Positions 56,544 through 64,000 of a DNA stretch of 64,000 nt are shown in pieces. The first letter of the stretch is position 1; each line of letters opens with the position of its first letter. Made by a program: the position numbers and the translations under genes. The DNA lies in assembly GCA_029706075.1 (NCBI GenBank), contig JAINUG010000002.1:816314-880313 (forward strand), given 5' to 3'. The stretch is from Aldrovandia affinis (taxonomy: Eukaryota > Chordata > Actinopteri > Notacanthiformes > Halosauridae). The notes under the pieces were generated by a model. It was not told where the DNA came from and searched no databases. It was given only the letters and a program-made list of their open reading frames with translations.

Positions 56544-59500
56544 GTATCTCATGAGGCTACATCTTGAGACGGTAGTGTAATTATGGTATCTGTGCTGAGA
56601 TGTACACTTGTACATTTTTCCTGATGTTGTTCTTGTTGTACATCCCCCACCCCCACAGTGTTTAATAAACAGGGTTGTCTCAGAAAGTACAGAGCAGTCA
56701 TTCAGGCCCGGTGTCGGACATAGATGCATTCCATCGCCCGCTCAACAGCTTCCCTGCATCGCGTGGGCGGAGATGTCAGTCTGGCTGTTTTCACTGTGAA
56801 CGGCGTGTTCTTGCGAGTGCCACTCAAACTCGTCGGCCGCAGCGGGGGAGAGGGTGGGGAAGGAGGGTTATAATCCCTGCCTGTGCCGAGAGATGCGGTC
56901 GCCGGACAGGCCTGCGGGCCTCAGGAAAGCTCTGCGCCGCAAACACGCTTATACTGTACGTCACGCTCAGCTTGACAGGATTCGCTCCTCGCCCACCGCG
57001 GTCACGGACTGCTTCCCGTACCTGCCTGCGCTGCTCACATCGGGGAAATGTCCTCAGAGGACCTGATGATCTCCGTTCTGTTTAGTTTTTATGCACCGGT
57101 GCGGATTGTCATTTGAAGACCAAATGAAAGGTGGAGGTTGGAGGTGTCGATGTGCCCCCAGTCGTGATCGTAATCCTGTCCCGTCCCGTCCCGTCACCCC
57201 TCGAACAATAGTGTGCGCATTAGCATGAGTGACTGCCGAAACACGTAAAAACCAGCCCCTGCTTCGTTTCACTGCAAATCACTGGAGCCGTGCAATTACA
57301 GCAGCGGCAGCTGGCACAGACAGATTGAAGGTGCCTGTTGGGCCGCAGGAGTCACTATTGACCAATGAGGCAAGGAATATCTCGCTGGCTGAAACCCTCC
57401 CTCCCTGGGCACATTCTATGGCTAATTAGGGGTTTCCACACTGGGACGCCCAGCAAAATCACCCTGCGGTTGGGAATCTGAGCCTGTAGGGTGTATCACT
57501 GCACTAAAAACAAGAGCCTCAGCTGGATACGTCATTTGAAAGGGAATGTTTGTTTCTATGGAACACTGTTCAGACTATTCATTTCACAACTCACATTACT
57601 TTTGATGTATCATTTTGTTGGTAATTAAATGTTATATTTTATGCATTCGAAGCTCTCTTTAAATGAACAAAACGCTCCGTTCATTTAAAAACAAAACAGA
57701 AAAAAAAAACATTGAAACCTTTACTTTTGTGCTGTGTGCATTTGGAGACGGCTTTACTTCCTGTGGTGTCTATGGTGTTATGCTAATGCTTTGCTATTTG
57801 TTTCTTTTCTCGCTCTCTCTCTCTTCTTTTTTCCTTTCTCTCCCACCAACCCACGCACACATTTGTATTGATTTGAGTCTGTGAGCTATCCGTTACAATG
57901 CTTTTACAATGAGGATGCTTGTGCCTTAGGTCAACAGTAGTTTCTCTCCTGTCAGAAATTATGCAATTACCCTCAACTGTGCGCAGACAGCTTTAAAAAC
58001 AATTACTGCCGCCGCTTGAGGAAGCAGAGCTCGGGCCTCGACCCGTCTGCCGAAGCCATGCATCACCGGGCCCCCCGCCTCGGGTGAGAGCAAGCGGCTC
58101 GGAAACCAAATGTGTTTTAGGAGAGAATTCTCACAAATCATAAAAGTATGGCTTTGGGTGGTCATCGCCACTGTCTCCTTTAGATTAAAACATCCATAAC
58201 AGTAACCCGGCGCGGCGCGGCCCCATCGCCACAGCCCCCGAAGAGCCCTAAGCGTGACGGCGCAGCAGAATTTATCACATGCTCCGCAGCGCTTCCTTAT
58301 TGAAATGAATACCTATATTGATTTTATAAACAGCGCGTAGCACACTGTACAGTGCTGTATTCTGTTAAGGCTCTTTATTCCCGGCAAAAGCGATCCCTTA
58401 TAATACCTCAAGGCCTCTGAGTCACCGGACGGACCCGGCGCTGGTCCGCGGCTCCGCTCCCCTTTCACCACGAGCGGCGCTGACGTCGACGGCGGGCGCG
58501 TTGACACTCGATGACGGCTGTGCGGCGAGCGCTTTTCAGACACTACGCTCTCTCCTTTGCGCACACGCCTGTTTCCGAGTAAGGAAGCGCCGCGGTCGCA
58601 AACGCGAATGGATCGTTGAGCGGTTGAACCCTGGCTTTGTCTGAACAATAAAAGCAATTAAGAGTCGTGGCTTAAACAATAATCAGCAGCATCCGCCTGA
58701 AGTAATTGGCTTATGGATGCGGTGACATTTTTTGTCACAAAAACAGTCATTATCTCCTCATAATAGACATTTTTGATGTGAAATGTGAATACCTTGAGCA
58801 TGATTGTTGTTGCCTCCTCCTGGCTATCGCACAAGTCCTTCTGTTTATGAGCAAATTGTTATTGCAGTGTCCGTGTGACACTGTGTGGGGCTAACTGGGG
58901 TTCTCCGCAATCAGGTTGTTGCGCGCGCCGACTTCAGCTGCAGGCAGAATCCACATTCCCTGTGCAACCACTGACTGCTGCCTTTTTCCCTTTGTAATAA
59001 TAGAATGAATTAATGTTCAGAGCCGCACTCAATATCAATTAGCAGCTGCTCAGCATAGACTGAATGGAAGGCTTAAATCACGCCCCCAAACCATAGAAAT
59101 ATAAACGATAGGAAAAGGAAGCGTGTTGAGTGACGTTGGGTGACAGTGGGGAGCTCCTGTTGCCAGTGGTGCTCTCAGCCGATTAACAGAGTCCAAGCAT
59201 GCCCGAGACCAGCACCCATTACTTTTCAAATTTATATATTTTTTTTTGTCTCTGAGAGCAGTTTGAGTTAGAGTGCTCCCACTGAAAACTGAATTTTTTG
59301 CTAAAATCTGTTGAAGAGAGAGAAAAAAGGTTGGTTTTCTGTTCTCTCTCTCCCTCCCTCCTCCCTCTCCGTCTCTGTCCCATTCATCCTCCCTCTCCCC
59401 TTTCTTTTTACTTCGCTTTGTGATTCTGTTTGAGAATGCAGACAACAAAGTATTGCTCCATTACTCAGTCTGAACATCCGCCTCTAGCCACACCGTCCTT

Positions 59501-62348
59501 TTGTGGCTCAAGGGCACAATTAAGGCCGAGAGCGAGATTTAATGCCCAAATTAGCCTCATGCCCTCACGCACCTAAAAAGGACAATGGAAAAAGTAGGCA
59601 GCCCTGTTTTCTCCGTGTCTGGGCTCCATCAACAGATAAGGGGCTGTGCTAGCCTTGCTGGGGCTGTTCTGGTTATGGTGCCCCCTACTGGTTTAATCAG
59701 TAGAGGGGCAGGTTTCAGATCTTGCTCCCAGACAATAAAATAAAAAAATAAAAAAGGCATGGGTTCAACCTCTGGAGTACTGGGAAGTGCTAGGAGATAT
59801 AAAGGCACCCAGAATCAAAGTTTATTGTTTGCCCAGCGGTAGTTATCGGCCAATAAGAGTTGATTTAGTGACGCACGTTACCGGCCTTCAGTTATCCTCC
59901 GTCTGAGTCCAGACCGACCATGAAGGAAGGCCTTTACGACTCGGCAATGTTTCAGTAAAGCTGCCCGCCATTCGCAGTGCATGCTGGGAAGCTTGTTACA
60001 CAGAGGGAGCAAAGTCAACGCTTCGACCTTGCAGACGAGGAAAAGTTTCTCTGGGCTCTCCTCCCCTGCAGAGAGACCAGGGGGAGTGAGAAAGCACTTA
60101 GTTTTTTACCTCCTGGAACAGAGGGTACCTCTCTCACAAATTGAGCACATGGGCAGACTACATACCGAGGTGCCGTCTCTCTCCCTCTTGAGCCGGCGTC
60201 TCTCCGTCCAGGAGAAGGTCTTGCTTTTGAATCCCTCATACAGAGGACATTGAAATGAATTTCTTCTCCACACAGTCCTTCTTCAGAGGGAGAAGGACTC
60301 CTCCCTCTCCCCCTGAAAGCCACTGTTTGGCTTACGTGCGCTAACCCTGCCTGCCAAGGCCAGGCGGAATGGGGCCATGTGTAGCTGCACTCTCCTCTCT
60401 TGGTGACTGTATGGAGCAGGGCCAGAGCTCAGAGCCCAGCTCGAGAGTGAGACAGAAACCTCAGATCCAGGCCGTGCCAGGCTGCTTCCACACAGGTAAC
60501 CAGGAACCCCTGAGCCTGCCTGCCGGTCAAGGCCCCCCAGAGTCTCGGCTCTTTGTCCTGCGCGCACTCACTCGCCACGTGCCAATCACGTCCCCAGCAG
60601 CCAGCCAGGCCAATATGAGCCAGCGGTGATTGCATTTGTCCGGAGAATCAAAGTCTCTCACTGCCCCTCCCACCTCGCCCCCCCCCCCCCCACCAGCCCT
60701 CCATGCATGCTTAAGTCCGGTTATAATATCTGACCCCCCCCCGACAACAAAATGTAACCGAATCTTTGGCCAGTCAGACATGTTGTGAATGAAAGAGCGC
60801 CGCACATGAATTCAGTCGACTGAATGTGAAAAGACAGCGAAGTGCCCCTCTCCAAGTGTTTTTATATGCACATTCATATAGCGGTGCTCATATGTTCCGC
60901 CTCGCATGAATCTGTGACTATCTCAAACTGAGCGGCGATAACCGCCAGTGTGCGCCTACATGGGGAAAACCTAGAGGCTGGGGGAAAAAAAGAATAAAAA
61001 ATAAAAAAAAGATCCCTGTTCTTATAACTTATAAATGATGTGGCTGTGCACTGTAGCTGAAAAAAATCAATTACTGTATCATTTTAAAACACTACCCGAA
61101 AAGTCCCAGCAGGAAATGTAACTGAGTCTGGAGGAGATGCCAAACGGTCACCTTTTTAAGAGTATAGCAGGACAGAAATCTTGCTCTCTTGTAGCATTAA
61201 AAAACAATGACAACAGTTCCTCTCCAGGATCCAAAACGAGGGCGATAACACGATCCCATGACCCCAACGACTTCACCTCTCGTCCCCTCGGCTTAATTTC
61301 GCCATTATTCCTTAAGGTCAAAAGAAAGGCTCGCGCAAATTTGATTATTAAAGCTGGATGTTACGGTTTGGGGAATCATGGCGCATGATGAATCTGAGCC
61401 TCAAGAACTGGAGGGCTTCTAAAAGAGCAATAATTTAAAAAATCAAAGAAATTCTTTAAGGCCCCCTTAATGCCACATAATCTTATCCGGTGCTAGTGTA
61501 CTGTTCCTACAAAAGAGCAGCAGAGGCCAGGAGGGAATGCAGTGGGAACTTGAGTGGGTTAATTCACTCTGTTAATGTAGTATCCTATTAAAGTGGCTCA
61601 GCTTCGCCCGTCTGCAGCAGCCAGTATCACCGCTCTCCCTCTGTGCAGATGTGAGCTTTCTCTCTTCCTCTTCCTCCTCCTCCTCCTCCCTCCTCCTCCC
61701 CCTCTTACTGCGGAGAGGGACTGCAATGGTGAGATAGATTAGGGACATGGACGTACTCGGGACCGGCGATGTTCTGTAATGGGTTCCCATTTTACAACTG
61801 GCAGCTGACAAAAGTGCCGTCGGTACTGGATGATTTGTAGGTGCACGTTATGACAAGCACGAGTGAGCATCTCCTGCTTGGGTGCTGTTCAGTGCACCTC
61901 CCTCGGTCTATATGGGCATCTCAGTGGAAATGGTCTTATAAACATTAAATGGCTTCGTTTAAACGTGGGTGTGTCACATGACTGTCATCCTTCATTGCGT
62001 TCAACATGAAATGCATACGGTGGACTGATGAAATGTTATATGTGTTACATGTTCAGACAATGAATGAATACATGAAAAATTGTAAATCCTGATGTGTTAC
62101 ATGTCTCATCAGGGGATGGCTTTGGTGAATACATCTGCTTACAGATGCATAGATACTGTATTCTGTACAGTCAGATAAGCATATGCAGAACTAGGTATAT
62201 CTATTTTAGATCACATTTTATTGATTACGATGTATATTATTTTTGCATTCGCTCGACAAAATAAAGCCATAGAGGGATTATTTCGCTTATGAAATCCCAG
62301 AGCACAGTATTTCATTATATGTTCTTGTCCTTTTTCTATTATTCGCAG
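56216..62348 (+). other. nrg3: nrg3 intron D-E (6.1 kb)
   Basis: Phase-0 intron, donor GTGAGT, acceptor TATTCGCAG. It has few recognisable mobile elements compared with the rest of the window. Simple sequence: AT/GT repeat 56483-56542, a C-run at about 60680-60690 and GA/CT tracts near 59346-59400 and 61660-61700. GC-rich CpG-bearing stretches lie at about 56760-57060 and 58190-58600. I find no further exon, RNA gene or transposon in 56550-62340. Confidence 0.85.
56483..56542 (+). repeat. Compound AT/GT microsatellite
   Basis: ATATAT runs followed by about 16 GT units, 270 bp downstream of exon D. Confidence 0.95.
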
Positions 62349-62470
62349 TACTGCAAAAGTAATGGGTCCTCCACTTCTCGTGGGGGCGCTGTTCACGAGT
62401 CCAGCTTTGCCCAGAAAAGTGCTGCCTCCACTTCCCACTCCAGAGTCCCGCCTACTGGGAAACAAAACAG
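62349..62470 (+). CDS. nrg3: neuregulin 3, exon E: cytoplasmic tail segment
   Basis: Coding exon of 122 nt starting in phase 0: 40 codons plus two bases (AG) of the next codon. It begins YCKSNGS and carries HESSFAQKS in the middle, ending GKQN. Human NRG3 has YSKVERH at the same place, then MESSFVGPQS, so the Tyr-x-Lys start, the ESSF motif and the phase-0 start agree. The segment is rich in Ser and Thr with no predicted fold, as expected for this tail. It is about two residues shorter than the human exon. Acceptor ATTCGCAG and donor GTATGA fit. An open frame runs on past the donor to 62528, but the family tail continues in further exons, so splicing at 62470 is preferred. The next exon is not in the window. 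Confidence 0.88.
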
Positions 62471-64000
62471 GTATGATGCAGCACCAGCACCAGCTCCAGC
62501 CATTTTGAATAAGGATCAGCACATCTGAAGCTGCTTCCCTTTTTTATTTTATTGCATGTCATGTAGTTGCATTACCTTGTATATATGTCATATTAAATCA
62601 TTATGGTTATAGCAGATGGTTACATATGGTTATAATGAATAATTTAGACTGAAATAAAAAAGATGGAAGACCGGTTCAAACATTGTCGACCTTGTCATAA
62701 TTAAAATTCACACATGAAGGTCATGCCACCACATTAGACTTAATTCGGTATAAGGATGATTCACGTGATGATCGATCCATATTTATGACCGTCACATTTC
62801 CCCGTCCTACAGCGACCATGTTCAGTATAGTTAGCGATTTAAAGTGAGGTTTTTAGCCTCCCCCATTTCAAGTACAGCAGTCTCCACTGGGCACAAAGAA
62901 TGAGGAGTTTTCACAGCAGCATGTGAGTTATTTTTATTAAAGGAAATATAATAATAATGTGCCATGAAAGTACAGTTGGATATACTTTACAGTAATCCAG
63001 GGAGAGGCAGTGAACCAAGAAATTGAATTATCTACAATATGGCATAACAGCAGCGGAGATAATAATAATAGATTTGCAGAACGTTAAAATGAATTATAGT
63101 CATTGTAATTGGTGATAAACGTGTTAATCTGCCTTTCTGTAACGGTGCCGAGAACACAACTGCATTTGTGGACCGCACCGAAAAATAAATAAATCTGACT
63201 CTCATTTACGAGCAAATGGTGGAATCGCTGGGCCCTTCATGGCACCGTGTGGTGTGGTTCAGAAGCTCTTGTCTTAAGTCATTGCCAAGATTATTTGCAC
63301 AGAAGATTTATTTCAACAGCACTCCCCAAAAACAGTCTCTAAGCACAACTAGAGCGACTAGAATGGTTCTGCTCATTAAATGTAGATTACGCTGCGCATC
63401 GCGGGCTACAGGGCCACGTTGGATGAGATCTATCGCTCGTGTGCAAATGCGGCCCCTTCTCTACCGCAGACAAAGTGGCTGTGGATTCCAGAGCACCTGC
63501 CAACTGTGCCCCTTGTACCCGTCCGTCAACTCAGGGCTGGGCCCGATATCAGACTGGAAAGTTTTACACAAAATCGTTTTGTGCGGCCTACTCCTTTTAT
63601 ATCAATGTGTGCAGGGACCTCCCTTGATGCGTCTCACGAAATGGCTGCAGGCTCTTGCCGGTAAAGTGAGGCAGAGCAGCAGCAAAAGCCAGGCCCTCCG
63701 ATGGCCCAAAAAATCACTGTAACCGCTGTAACCGACACGCTCTCGTCGCGATTTCTTGCCTTGATGTTCCATTCCGCTTTAGTCCATCGAGGTTAACGAA
63801 GCACGAACCCGGGCCGCCGCTGACCGGAGCCGCACTCGCAACCTGAGACCGAGCGCTAGGCCGCTCAACGAGACGCATGTCGCAGGCACGCAGCGCCACA
63901 TTGGATAATCACACCCGCATTACCCAGGCGTGCGTGGGTGTTTGTGTGTGTGTGTGTTTCAGGATTACAGATAAACAAATTAACTTGGGTCTGCCCGTTT
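62471..64000 (+). other. nrg3: nrg3 intron downstream of exon E (partial)
   Basis: Starts with a GTATGA donor. No further nrg3 tail exon is recognisable before the window ends. A 168-codon open frame at 63216-63722 has no feature I recognise and is treated as chance. The rest is AT-rich unique sequence, with a GC-richer part at 63400-63900 and a short GT run near 63940. Confidence 0.7.

Noticed and set aside
62471..62528. Extension of exon E to the stop codon at 62526 as an alternative last exon
   Set aside because: A good GTATGA donor sits at 62471 and the family tail continues far beyond; intron retention is possible but unsupported.
63216..63722. 168-codon open frame after the last nrg3 exon
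   Set aside because: No recognisable domain or similarity, no splice evidence; lies where an intron is expected.

Overview
The window is vertebrate, almost certainly ray-finned fish, nuclear DNA. It shows spliceosomal introns with GT/AG borders, very long CA/TG and CT microsatellites, many minisatellites, several decayed Tc1/mariner transposons, L2-type and L1-type LINE remnants, and tRNA-derived SINEs with the TGTAA-repeat tail typical of fish L2/SINE pairs. There are no bacterial-style operons, and nearly all open frames are chance or repeat-derived.

One host gene is recognisable: neuregulin 3 (nrg3) on the + strand, present only as its middle part. Five consecutive coding exons join in frame with compatible phases: A 28635-28708 (second half of the EGF-like domain), B 49879-49905 (a 27-nt microexon in the juxtamembrane stalk), C 55368-55470 (transmembrane helix), D 56107-56215 and E 62349-62470 (start of the cytoplasmic tail). 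The 5' exons (N-terminal region, first half of the EGF domain) and the 3' exons (rest of the tail) must lie outside; I found no candidates for them inside. The paralog (nrg3a, nrg3b or a single nrg3) cannot be decided from this window.

Layout: 1-28634 is intron upstream of exon A. It holds 25-, 29- and 33-bp minisatellites, an L2-tailed SINE, a foldback element, a 200-bp hAT-type MITE, an L1-type LINE fragment and two zones of Tc1 debris (13.3-16.0 kb and 18.0-20.7 kb). 28709-49878 is a 21-kb intron with 42- and 72-bp minisatellites, a 600-bp TG-rich block, SINEs, an L2-type LINE remnant, a 1.46-kb element with terminal inverted repeats and a duplicated 173-bp repeat. 49906-55367 contains a pair of inverted ~350-400-bp repeat copies about 4 kb apart. 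55471-56106 is a short intron. 56216-62348 and 62471-64000 are mostly unique intron sequence with some GC-rich stretches.

The exons together encode the end of a receptor-binding EGF module, a short stalk where membrane-anchored neuregulins are normally shed, one membrane pass, and a basic inner juxtamembrane region. The most interesting features concern splicing. The stalk microexon is symmetric in phase and has a UGC motif next to its acceptor and a long UG repeat just downstream. The EGF exon uses a CT microsatellite as its polypyrimidine tract, behind a duplicated branch-point-like motif.
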